A stretch of 42,217 nt of DNA, taken from NCBI GenBank assembly GCA_013141435.1, contig JABFQZ010000014.1, positions 113,792 through 156,008 on the forward strand, written 5' to 3'. Shown here one piece after another: positions 14,568-21,796 of this stretch. The translations under genes and the position numbers were made by a program. The notes beneath the pieces were generated by a model. That model was not told where the DNA came from. It worked only from the letters and a program-made list of their open reading frames with translations, and made no database searches. Numbering within the stretch: the stretch's first letter is position 1; each line of letters starts with the position of its first letter. Origin of the DNA: Ferruginibacter sp. GTDB taxonomy: Bacteria; Bacteroidota; Bacteroidia; Chitinophagales; Chitinophagaceae.

Positions 14568-15986
14568 TTATGCTTTTACTAGTTTACTTTGGCAAACAAA
14601 ATCTGTTTTTGGTACATTGGTTTTTGCAATTGCATTAAAGCCTCCTTCTATTTCGGTAAAATTTCTATAACCACGGCTTTGCAAAATACTTGCTGCCATC
14701 ATGCTTCGATAGCCACCTGCGCAATGCATATAAAAATGTTCTTCGGGGTTTATATCTTTTACCCAATCGTTTATTTCGGCAAGAGGGCGGCTGAAGGCTT
14801 CTTCTACATGCTCGGCACTGTATTCGCTTTGTTTGCGTACATCTAATATTTTACTTTCGCCTATTTTTACTTCGCTACTAAATTGCTCGGCTGTAATTCT
14901 GGTTACCACATCTATTTCTTTTTTAGCATTTGCCCATGCCGCAAAACTGCCTTGTAGGTGTCCTACAATGTTATCGAAGCCAACTCTTGTTAAACGGGTA
15001 ACTGTTTCTTCTTCTTGCCCTAATTCTGTTACCAATAATATGGCTTGTTTTACATCGCCAACCAATGCGCCAACCCAAGGTGCAAAGTCGCCATTGATAC
15101 CAATGTTTATAGATTGTGGTACAAAACCTTTACAAAAATCTTGGTTGTTTCTTGTATCTAAAATTAATGCGCCTGTGCTTTCGGCGGCTACTTCAAATTC
15201 GGCTACGTTTAATGCTCTCATGCCATTGTTGAATACGGTATCAAAACTTTCGTATCCTGTTTTATTCATGGCTACGTTCATACCAAAATATGCAGGTGGT
15301 GGTAGTAAGCCATCGGTTACTTCTTGCACAAATTCTGCCTCTGTCATGTTTGCTCTTAGGGCATAATTTAATTCTTTTTGTATGCCTATAGTAGAGGTTG
15401 TTTCTTTACTCATATTTTTACCACATGCACTACCAGCACCATGTGCAGGATAAACAATTACATCATTGGGCAAGGTCATTACTTTGTTTCTTAAAGAGTG
15501 AAATAAAGTAGCTGCTAATTGCTCTTGCGTCATTGATGCTGCTTTTTGTGCAAGGTCTGGTCTGCCTACATCGCCTATAAATAAGGTATCGCCGCTAAAT
15601 AATGAATGCTCTACTCCGTTTTCGTCTATTAATAAATAGCAAGTGCTTTCCATGGTGTGCCCTGGTGTGTGCAATACTTTTATTTTTATATTTCCTACAT
15701 CAAAAATTTGATTATCGGTAGCAATAATTGCATTAAAAGTAGGGTTTGCATTTGGTCCGTAAACTATGGGTGCATTTGTGGCTTTGCTAAGATCTAAATG
15801 CCCACTTACAAAATCAGCATGAAAATGAGTTTCTAAAATAAATTTTAGTGTTGCACCATCTCTTTGCAATCTTTCTGTGTAGGGTTGCGTTTCTCTAAGT
15901 GGGTCAATAATAACGGCTTCGCCATTGCTTGTAATATAATATGCTCCTTGAGCAAGGCAGCCTGTATAAATTTGTTCTACTTGCAT
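14568..15986 (-). CDS. Persulfide dioxygenase-rhodanese fusion (ETHE1-like MBL fold)
   Basis: This is a 472-residue protein. The N-terminal metallo-beta-lactamase fold (1-250) has 'THFHADFVSGH' (His54, His56, Asp58), His110 in 'HTPGH' and Asp133 in 'FSGDTLF'. His54, His110 and Asp133 are the expected mononuclear iron ligands of ETHE1-type enzymes, which oxidise glutathione or other persulfides to sulfite. A first rhodanese domain (about 255-355) lacks the catalytic Cys. A second (about 365-465) has Cys422 in 'MHCAGGYRS'. The fusion lets rhodanese exchange persulfide with thiosulfate/sulfite. It is downstream of SQR chemistry in the usual sulfide oxidation route and has its own promoter with a Crp/Fnr-type site. 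Confidence 0.92.
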   Translation of the reverse strand: MQVEQIYTGCLAQGAYYITSNGEAVIIDPLRETQPYTERLQRDGATLKFILETHFHADFVSGHLDLSKATNAPIVYGPNANPTFNAIIATDNQIFDVGNIKIKVLHTPGHTMESTCYLLIDENGVEHSLFSGDTLFIGDVGRPDLAQKAASMTQEQLAATLFHSLRNKVMTLPNDVIVYPAHGAGSACGKNMSKETTSTIGIQKELNYALRANMTEAEFVQEVTDGLLPPPAYFGMNVAMNKTGYESFDTVFNNGMRALNVAEFEVAAESTGALILDTRNNQDFCKGFVPQSINIGINGDFAPWVGALVGDVKQAILLVTELGQEEETVTRLTRVGFDNIVGHLQGSFAAWANAKKEIDVVTRITAEQFSSEVKIGESKILDVRKQSEYSAEHVEEAFSRPLAEINDWVKDINPEEHFYMHCAGGYRSMMAASILQSRGYRNFTEIEGGFNAIAKTNVPKTDFVCQSKLVKA

Positions 15987-16006
15987 TTTTATTTTTTTTG
16001 AATAAG

Positions 16007-16051
16007 CAAAATTAAAAGATTTTATTAGGTTTATAAGTGACTATTGTTACA
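16007..16051 (-). promoter_or_regulatory. Crp/Fnr-type palindrome plus -7 element upstream of persulfide dioxygenase
   Basis: AGTGACTATTGTTACA (16036-16051) reads TGTAACA-AT-AGTCACT on the coding strand, 57 bp (centre) before the start codon. A perfect TAnnTTTG element (TAATTTTG on the minus strand) lies at 16007-16014. Centre-to-element spacing is 36.5 bp, identical to three other sites. Confidence 0.7.
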
Positions 16052-16071
16052 TTAATTTTTTTTCATTTTTT

Positions 16072-16152
16072 TGGGCGTTCGGGCGGGCTATCCATTGCAA
16101 TCTTTTTTACCTTTCAGGATAAAAAAGGATTTTCATTACTATCCCTAACGCA
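16072..16152 (-). repeat. REP-like intergenic palindromic element, copy D
   Basis: On the minus strand it begins TTAGGGATAGTAATGAAAAT and ends GATTGCAATGGATAGCCCG, closely matching copy C (20843-20923). The centre can fold as CTTTTTTA...TAAAAAAG. It begins 17 bp after the porin stop and sits just upstream of the persulfide dioxygenase promoter. Confidence 0.6.
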
Positions 16153-16168
16153 ATTTTACATACAATTT

Positions 16169-17599
16169 TTAAAAGTGAAAGTTTATTATTAAATTCACAT
16201 TACTCATATTTACTTTATTAAAAATATTTTTTGGGTCTATATTTTCTTTGCTTGCATTCCATTTATAAACATATAATAATTGAGTTTCAAAACCTTCTAA
16301 AATACCTTTAAATTCGTATCGTATATCGGCATTTAATTGTGCGTATGATGGCATGCTGTATTTATTGAACTTGTAGTTTGTAACGCTTGGTAATTTGAAA
16401 TAACCAATACCAATATTTGTTTTTAAATTGTATTTAGGCAATGTATAAATCATTTTTAGTGTAAATGCATTTACATCACCCAAACCTTCGTTTCTTTCTC
16501 TTGGCAAAAAAGTAAAAAATGCTTCTCTGCCCCATTCTCTGGGCATTAAATACCTGCCAGCTTTGGTTATTCTGTTGTAATTTATACTTGCACCCAAATT
16601 GTTTTTTGCAATACCAATTTTTGCACCAATGGTAAAAGATTTTGCATTTTTATTAATGTATGTTTTTGATGCATCTTCATTGCCACCGTTGTTTATTGCA
16701 GTTTGAAAAATTGATTGTAACCCTGCATTTATAGTTGTTTTATTTGGAAATGTTTTTTTATAGTCAGCTTGTAACATTGATGTGTTAAATATGTTTTCTA
16801 CATATTGGTTCCATAGCTGTAGCGAAAGATTTTTTATGCTTTTATTTGATACCCCAAATGATACAATGCCTTTGCTTTCTAAATTATTAGCGTAATTAGA
16901 TTTTGCACCATCTACATTTACTCCCGATGAGTAGATGCCAATAGATTCTCCAATATTGTAAAACTCTAATGTGCTACGTGGAGATACTTTGTATAAAAAA
17001 CCACCCTCAATTTTAGTGTTTTTAATTTCATTTATTTCTGCCCATACGCCTTCTACTTCGGTAGGGCGCATTCTGCCATCTTGCAGGTTTATAAATGGTG
17101 TGTTTATTAACTGCTTACCCAATGTAATGTGCGATTTTTTGAAATTATATTTTAAGTACAATTCTTCTAACCTATCTATATTTTTTTTATTGTTAGGGTT
17201 TTCAATATCAAAAAGAGCTATTTCGTACCTGTTTTTTTGATTGGTAATGGCATCTAAATTTGCTAAATTACTACTACCAATGTTAAAAATATAAAACCCA
17301 CTTACACCAAATTGGAAATGATGAAATTTTGCTGTTTCAAACTTTATACCGCCTCCTATTGCATTGGCATAATAATCCGTTAGATTTTTTTTGTTTTCGG
17401 TAGCCATAAAAAAATAACGGAAATGTCCACTAAGATGTCCTTTCTTAAATGCTTGAAGTAACGAAGTTGTGTCGTTGTTTACCACTTGGTTTTTCCCTTT
17501 CCAGGTATCGGGCTTGTCAGATATTTCTTGATGTTGGGCAAAGGAGTTTAAACCACACACTATAAATAAAATTATAAAAAGCTGCTTTAAATAGTTCAT
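16169..17599 (-). CDS. Outer-membrane porin, OprD-like
   Basis: The 476-residue protein has a signal peptide (about 1-21, ending ...LNSFAQ) and then alternating amphipathic strands with aromatic ends. The opening 'KGHLSGHFRYFFMATEN' followed by 'YYANAIGGGIKFETAKFHHF' recalls OprD-family porins of epsilonproteobacteria and Bacteroidota. The final residue is Phe ('NLIINFHF'), the usual outer-membrane barrel C-terminus. OprD-type porins admit small, often anionic solutes. Placement in the sulfur block and a Crp/Fnr-type promoter suggest thiosulfate or related anions, which is inference. Confidence 0.8.
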   Translation of the reverse strand: MNYLKQLFIILFIVCGLNSFAQHQEISDKPDTWKGKNQVVNNDTTSLLQAFKKGHLSGHFRYFFMATENKKNLTDYYANAIGGGIKFETAKFHHFQFGVSGFYIFNIGSSNLANLDAITNQKNRYEIALFDIENPNNKKNIDRLEELYLKYNFKKSHITLGKQLINTPFINLQDGRMRPTEVEGVWAEINEIKNTKIEGGFLYKVSPRSTLEFYNIGESIGIYSSGVNVDGAKSNYANNLESKGIVSFGVSNKSIKNLSLQLWNQYVENIFNTSMLQADYKKTFPNKTTINAGLQSIFQTAINNGGNEDASKTYINKNAKSFTIGAKIGIAKNNLGASINYNRITKAGRYLMPREWGREAFFTFLPRERNEGLGDVNAFTLKMIYTLPKYNLKTNIGIGYFKLPSVTNYKFNKYSMPSYAQLNADIRYEFKGILEGFETQLLYVYKWNASKENIDPKNIFNKVNMSNVNLIINFHF

Positions 17600-17612
17600 T
17601 TTTTATTTTTTG

Positions 17613-17657
17613 CAAAGTGAAACTATTTTTAATTGGCAGTTTGTAACTATTGGCACA
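17613..17657 (-). promoter_or_regulatory. Crp/Fnr-type palindrome plus -7 element upstream of porin
   Basis: TGTAACTATTGGCACA (17642-17657) is an imperfect match to the shared palindrome, centred 50 bp before the porin start. TCACTTTG on the minus strand (17613-17620) is a one-mismatch -7 element at the same 36.5-bp spacing. Confidence 0.6.
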
Positions 17658-17675
17658 TAGAATAAAAGTAGGGTT

Positions 17676-18845
17676 TTACCATTTGTTGGTACATACAATT
17701 TCCCAAGGTACTAGCTTGCCAGCAGTACGCTTTTGGTTTTCGAAACCTGCATATATAAGGCTTTTGCTTTTTACAAGGTTTGGTTTTAGGGTTTCAAAAT
17801 ATTGTAAACCTTTAAACATATCGGTCATTATGGTTTGTGTAGCTTTTATTTCTACCAGTGCCATTTTTTCATCTGTTTGTATCAATAAATCTACTTCATG
17901 CCCTACAGCATCTCTAAAAAAATAAAGCTCTTGCAATAGGTTTTTGTGTGCATTATTTTTTACAATTTCGGCTATCATCATGTTTTCAAATAAAGCTCCT
18001 TTTTGTGGGTGAGTAGCTATATTTTGAGGCTCTTTTATTTTTAATAAATGGCACAGTAAACCAGTGTCATAAAAATAAAGTTTAGGTGTTTTTGTAACTC
18101 GTTTGCTAAAGTTGGTAAAATAAGGTTGAAGCTGGAAAACAATATAGCTGGTTTCTAGTACCGAAATCCATGCTTTGGCAGTTGGTTGTGTAATGCCACA
18201 TTCCATAGCAAGGCTGTTTAAGTTTAATAATTGACCTGCTCTTGATGCACATAAGTATAAAAAATTTCTAAAGTTTTTCAAATCTCTTATGTTTATTAAA
18301 TTGGTTACATCTCTTTCAATATATGTTTGTATGTAGTTAGAGTAAAATATTTTTGATGGTATTTTTCTGTCGTACAAAGCTGGGTAAAACCCTCTCTGCA
18401 TATTGTAAGTAAAATCTTTTGGGTTGTGCCAATTGGCTGTTTTCATTTCTTCTAAATCAAATGGAAATAGTTTTAAAATGGCCACTCTACCAGCAAGGCT
18501 TTGCGTAATATTATTCATTAAATGAAAATTTTGAGAGCCAGAAAATATATACTGCCCCATTATTTTATTTTCATCTACCAGGTGCTGTATGTACGAAAAT
18601 AAATGTGGCACTCTTTGTACCTCATCAAAAATAACATATTTGCCATGTTCGTTTAAAAAATTGTTTGGGTCTTTTAGAGCATAATTTCTATTGTCTGGGT
18701 TTTCTAAATTTACATATTTGTACTTTGGAAATTCTGTTTTTAAAAATGTAGTTTTACCCGATTGCCTTGGCCCTGTAAGTGCCACAATTGGGTATAATTT
18801 TAACATGTAATCTAATTCTTTTTTTATACGCCTATTTGGTGTCAT
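17676..18845 (-). CDS. AAA ATPase with DUF4143 and PD-(D/E)XK-like C-terminus
   Basis: The 389-residue protein has Walker A 'GPRQSGKTT' (25-33) and Walker B 'VIFDEVQ' (71-77). The sensor-like 'FSGSQNFHLM' follows, then the DUF4143 region (about 190-370). Near the C-terminus 'GHEVDLLIQ' and 'LVEIKATQT' form the E/D...EIK pattern of restriction-endonuclease-like folds. Such ATPases are widespread and often multicopy in Bacteroidota, and their cellular role is unresolved. It is the only non-sulfur gene in this block. Its upstream region has a consensus promoter and four 23-bp repeats, suggesting a self-contained, possibly horizontally spread unit. Confidence 0.9.
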   Translation of the reverse strand: MTPNRRIKKELDYMLKLYPIVALTGPRQSGKTTFLKTEFPKYKYVNLENPDNRNYALKDPNNFLNEHGKYVIFDEVQRVPHLFSYIQHLVDENKIMGQYIFSGSQNFHLMNNITQSLAGRVAILKLFPFDLEEMKTANWHNPKDFTYNMQRGFYPALYDRKIPSKIFYSNYIQTYIERDVTNLINIRDLKNFRNFLYLCASRAGQLLNLNSLAMECGITQPTAKAWISVLETSYIVFQLQPYFTNFSKRVTKTPKLYFYDTGLLCHLLKIKEPQNIATHPQKGALFENMMIAEIVKNNAHKNLLQELYFFRDAVGHEVDLLIQTDEKMALVEIKATQTIMTDMFKGLQYFETLKPNLVKSKSLIYAGFENQKRTAGKLVPWEIVCTNKW

Positions 18846-18867
18846 TTTATAATTTTGTAATATTGCT

Positions 18868-18898
18868 CAAAAGTACCATAAATATTACATTTTCCAAA
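18868..18898 (-). promoter_or_regulatory. Consensus promoter of the AAA ATPase gene
   Basis: On the minus strand TTTG (18895-18898), 19 bases, then TACTTTTG (18868-18875) exactly match the Bacteroidota TTTG-N19-TAnnTTTG pattern. The start codon is 23 bp downstream of the -7 element. The 23-bp repeats begin 4 bp upstream of the -33 box. Confidence 0.8.
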
Positions 18899-18901
18899 TT
18901 T

Positions 18902-18993
18902 TATTTTGAAATTACATGAGTATATATTTTGAAATTACACAGGTATCTATTTTGAAATTACACAGGTATTTATTTTGAAATTGCATGGGTAAT
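18902..18993. repeat. Four 23-bp direct repeats upstream of the AAA ATPase promoter
   Basis: Repeats start at 18902, 18925, 18948 and 18971 with consensus TATTTTGAAATTACACAGG + 4 bases. Copies 2 and 3 are nearly identical, while 1 and 4 vary at the 'ACACAGG' part (ACATGAG, GCATGGG). The regular two-turn spacing and position directly above the -33 box suggest an array of operator sites or iterons. Confidence 0.9.
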
Positions 18994-19000
18994 TATACAT

Positions 19001-19044
19001 AAAAGAATAGCCCTTACCAATGTATGGGTAAGGGCTATTCTTTT
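19001..19044. terminator. Bidirectional intrinsic terminator
   Basis: AAAAGAATAGCCCTTACC (19001-19018) pairs perfectly with its complement (19027-19044) around an 8-nt loop, with A4/T4 runs at the ends. It lies 17 bp past the stop of the CBS gene and insulates it from the ATPase unit. Confidence 0.85.
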
Positions 19045-19060
19045 AATTAAAAATTTTGTA

Positions 19061-19486
19061 CTAAGAAGTTATGTAAGAGTGCAAATGCTCTATAGTTTCT
19101 TTTTGCGAATTAATGATTGCGGTTACAATATCGCTTATAGAAATTATGCCTACAACTTTATTGCTATCGCAAACTGGTAGGTGTCTTATATGTTTTGTAC
19201 TCATAAGTTCCATACAGTTTTCTATAGTTTGGTTTGGTGTTATCGTTATTACATTTTCGGTCATAATATCCTTTACCAATGTTCCTCTCGAAGTTTTATC
19301 TTTTAACACTACTTTACGAGCATAATCTCTTTCTGATAATATTCCTTTTAAAACATCATTTTCAATCACAAGTAAGGCGCCAATATTTTTTTCGCCCATT
19401 ATTTTTATTGCTTCATATACTGTAATAGAAGCTGTTATTGAAAAAACCAAAGACCCTTTACTAGATAATAATTGTGAAACTGTCAT
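19061..19486 (-). CDS. CBS-domain pair protein
   Basis: The 141-residue protein consists of two CBS domains (about 8-62 and 72-130), with 'GALLVIENDVLKGILSERDY' in the first and 'HIRHLPVCDSNKVVGIISISD' in the second. CBS pairs bind adenosyl nucleotides and act as energy or redox-state sensors. No effector domain is fused. It starts 11 bp after the SQR stop and is therefore in the same transcript, so it may regulate SQR or a transporter. That link is inference. Confidence 0.9.
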   Translation of the reverse strand: MTVSQLLSSKGSLVFSITASITVYEAIKIMGEKNIGALLVIENDVLKGILSERDYARKVVLKDKTSRGTLVKDIMTENVITITPNQTIENCMELMSTKHIRHLPVCDSNKVVGIISISDIVTAIINSQKETIEHLHSYITS

Positions 19487-19496
19487 GGTATTAAAT

Positions 19497-20702
19497 TTAA
19501 GCTTTACCCGATAATATTTTATTCCAATAAAGCCAAGGTAACACTTTTGTTTTTAATAACCACATTGCCCAGTTAGGTTTTGCCTGATTAATTGGGAAAG
19601 TCATTTTTGGAGTATTGGTATAATCAAACTCTGCTAACATTAATTTACCATAAGCTGTAGGAATAGGGCAAGCGCTATAGCCATCGTATTGGGCTGTTGC
19701 TGTTTGGCTTACCATTACTGCTAATAAATTTGCAACTACCACTGGCACTTGCTTACGTATGGCTGCGCCAGTTTTGCTACAAGGTGCATTGGTACTATCG
19801 CCAAGCGAAAATACATTTGCAAAACGAGTATGTTGTAAAGTATTTTTATTAACTTCTACATAGCCAAAAGGGCTTGCTGCATCGGCTAAAGGGCTTGCTT
19901 TTATAAAATCTGGTGCCGATTGTGGTGGTACTGCATGGCAAATATCAAACTTCATTTCTTTACGTTCTTCTACACCTTCTGCATTCTTTTCTAAATAATA
20001 AACCGTTTTATTTGCACCATCTATTTCATTTACATTTACGCCAAAGTGTACTTTTATGTTGCCTTTTTTTACCACTTCGGTAAGTGTAGCAGCATACTCT
20101 TTTACACCAAAAATTACACTTGCTCCACTCAGGTAATGAACGTTGCATTTGTCCAAAATGCCTTGTTTACGCCAATAATCTACGGCTAGGTACATAATTT
20201 TATGAGGTGCTCCACCACATTTAATAGGTGTAGTAGGGTTAGTAAAAACGGCAGTACCTCCTTTAAAATTTTTAATCATTTCCCAAGTGTATGGTGCTGA
20301 TTTAAAATCGTAATTGCAACTTACATTGTTTGTGCCAAGGTTTTCTTTTAACCCTTTTACTTTTGCCCAATCTAATTGAATACCTGGGCACACAATTAAA
20401 TAATCGTAACTGTACTGTTTACCTGCATTGGTAATTAAAGCATTTTCGTTTGGTTTAAATTCGGTAACGGCTTCTTTTATCCAAGTGGTGTTTTTTGGTA
20501 TAAAATCGGCTTGGTTTCGTTCTGTTTTTGCAATGTCGAAAATGCCTGCACCTACTAATGTCCAAGCAGGTTGGTAGTAATGTTTACTGGCTGGGTCTAT
20601 TATGCCAATTTTGAGGTTGCTATTTTTTCTTAATAATTGAGCAGCGGTAGCAAGGCCTGCATTGCCGCCGCCTACTATAAGAATTTGATAATGATTTGTC
20701 AT
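19497..20702 (-). CDS. sqr: Sulfide:quinone oxidoreductase, type II-like
   Basis: This 401-residue FAD flavoprotein has the N-terminal dinucleotide-binding motif 'ILIVGGGNAGLATA' (7-20) and a second FAD contact 'VFSLGDSTNAPCSKT'. The two redox cysteines of type II SQR are present: Cys162 in 'TPIKCGGAPHKIMYL' and Cys345 in 'YDGYSACPIPT'. SQR oxidises sulfide to a cysteine persulfide or polysulfide and passes electrons to menaquinone at the membrane face. Its hydrophobic C-terminus ('MWLLKTKVLPWLYW') would anchor it there. A Crp/Fnr-type palindrome lies upstream, and the CBS gene follows in the same operon. Confidence 0.9.
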   Translation of the reverse strand: MTNHYQILIVGGGNAGLATAAQLLRKNSNLKIGIIDPASKHYYQPAWTLVGAGIFDIAKTERNQADFIPKNTTWIKEAVTEFKPNENALITNAGKQYSYDYLIVCPGIQLDWAKVKGLKENLGTNNVSCNYDFKSAPYTWEMIKNFKGGTAVFTNPTTPIKCGGAPHKIMYLAVDYWRKQGILDKCNVHYLSGASVIFGVKEYAATLTEVVKKGNIKVHFGVNVNEIDGANKTVYYLEKNAEGVEERKEMKFDICHAVPPQSAPDFIKASPLADAASPFGYVEVNKNTLQHTRFANVFSLGDSTNAPCSKTGAAIRKQVPVVVANLLAVMVSQTATAQYDGYSACPIPTAYGKLMLAEFDYTNTPKMTFPINQAKPNWAMWLLKTKVLPWLYWNKILSGKA

Positions 20703-20758
20703 AAATGCAAACGTTTTTTTATTAAAAAATGAAGTTGCATTTTATTTTTTATTTAAAA

Positions 20759-20774
20759 TGTGACAATTGTTACA
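20759..20774 (-). promoter_or_regulatory. Crp/Fnr-type palindrome upstream of SQR
   Basis: TGTGACAATTGTTACA is a near-perfect palindrome (TGTnACAATTGTnACA), centred 64 bp before the start codon. The -7 element at the expected spacing (CAACTTCA on the minus strand, 20730-20737) is poor. The promoter may therefore be more dependent on the activator or use another start point. Confidence 0.65.
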
Positions 20775-20842
20775 TTAAAAAAAATAAATTTCAGCCAAAA
20801 GTGTTGATAAATACTTATTGACTGAAATTATACACTTTTGGC

Positions 20843-20923
20843 TTAGGGATTGTAATGGAAATCCTTTTTATGAGGAACGAATAAAAAGATTGTAATGAAA
20901 AGCCCGACCCTTGGGTAAGTCCC
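20843..20923 (+). repeat. REP-like intergenic palindromic element, copy C
   Basis: It starts TTAGGGATTGTAATGGAAAT and ends TTGTAATGAAAAGCCCG plus a GGGTAAGTCCC tail. The centre folds as CTTTTTAT-(9 nt)-ATAAAAAG. It lies 7 bp past the stop of the TSUP gene at 20930. It is the copy closest to the form I recall as widespread in Bacteroidota. Confidence 0.65.
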
Positions 20924-20929
20924 AATAAA

Positions 20930-21727
20930 TTATTTAAAAAACAATTCCTTAGCAATAATATAAATACCCATTATTAGTACAAACCAACCAAAAGCAGGTT
21001 TTAATTTTGCTCCATCTACTTTTTTAGATAATGCTGTACCTATAAAAATGCCAAGTATGGCAAAGCTTGTAACGGTTAAAATTAATTTCCAATTGGGAGG
21101 TAATGCATCGCCACCTTCGCCCAAAAAACCGATGAGAGATTTTGCTGCAATAATAACCAATGATGTGCCAACAGCTTCTTTCATTGGCAATTTTGAAAGT
21201 ATTACCAATGCAGGTATTATTAAAAAACCACCACCTGCACCTACAAGCCCGGTTAACGTACCTACTACTATGCCTTCAATTAAAATTAAGGGGTAATTAA
21301 ATTTTTGTTCGCCATCTTGTTGTGTAGCTTCTTTGTTTTTTTTTATCATACTATACGATGCGGCAATCATGAGTATTGCAAATAACAACATCATTAATAT
21401 ACTTTTGGTTACAACAAAAGTGCCAATTGTAAAAACTTCATTAGGTATGGCAGGTACTATATATGCTCTTGTAAGAAATACTGCAATAATAGACGGAATA
21501 CCAAAAACAATGGCAGTTTTAATATTTACTAAATTTTTTTTGAAGTATTGCACTGAGCCTATAGCGCTTGTAGTACCTACAATAAATAAACTATAGCTTG
21601 TAGCAGCCACAGCATCTACACCCAATAAATATACCAAAACTGGTACTGTAAGTATGCTACCACCACCGCCAATTAAGCCTAGTGCTACACCAATCAATAT
21701 CGAAGCAAAGTATCCAAAGTATTCCAT
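20930..21727 (-). CDS. TSUP-family sulfite/thiosulfate permease
   Basis: The 265-residue membrane protein has about eight helices and the duplicated signature 'GVALGLIGGGGSILTVP' (13-29) and 'GLVGAGGGFLIIPALV' (about 161-176). The hydrophilic centre around 128-145 is the inter-repeat loop. TSUP relatives next to SQR and persulfide dioxygenase genes usually export sulfite or take up thiosulfate. Export of sulfite made by the dioxygenase would fit here. It has its own promoter with a Crp/Fnr-type site, directly downstream of the regulator gene. Confidence 0.9.
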   Translation of the reverse strand: MEYFGYFASILIGVALGLIGGGGSILTVPVLVYLLGVDAVAATSYSLFIVGTTSAIGSVQYFKKNLVNIKTAIVFGIPSIIAVFLTRAYIVPAIPNEVFTIGTFVVTKSILMMLLFAILMIAASYSMIKKNKEATQQDGEQKFNYPLILIEGIVVGTLTGLVGAGGGFLIIPALVILSKLPMKEAVGTSLVIIAAKSLIGFLGEGGDALPPNWKLILTVTSFAILGIFIGTALSKKVDGAKLKPAFGWFVLIMGIYIIAKELFFK

Positions 21728-21746
21728 TATTATAAATTTTAGAGTG

Positions 21747-21791
21747 CAAAAGTGAGCATCCTAAAATGGTTTTATAGTAACATTTATCACA
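21747..21791 (-). promoter_or_regulatory. Crp/Fnr-type palindrome plus -7 element upstream of TSUP
   Basis: AGTAACATTTATCACA (21776-21791) is centred 56 bp before the TSUP start. CACTTTTG on the minus strand (21747-21754) is a one-mismatch -7 element at the shared 36.5-bp spacing. It lies in the 69 bp between the regulator stop and the TSUP start. Confidence 0.65.
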
Positions 21792-21796
21792 CTTTA

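Noticed and set aside
18902..18993. CRISPR-like array
   Set aside because: The 23-bp repeats are directly adjacent with no unique spacers, so they are tandem repeats and not a CRISPR array.
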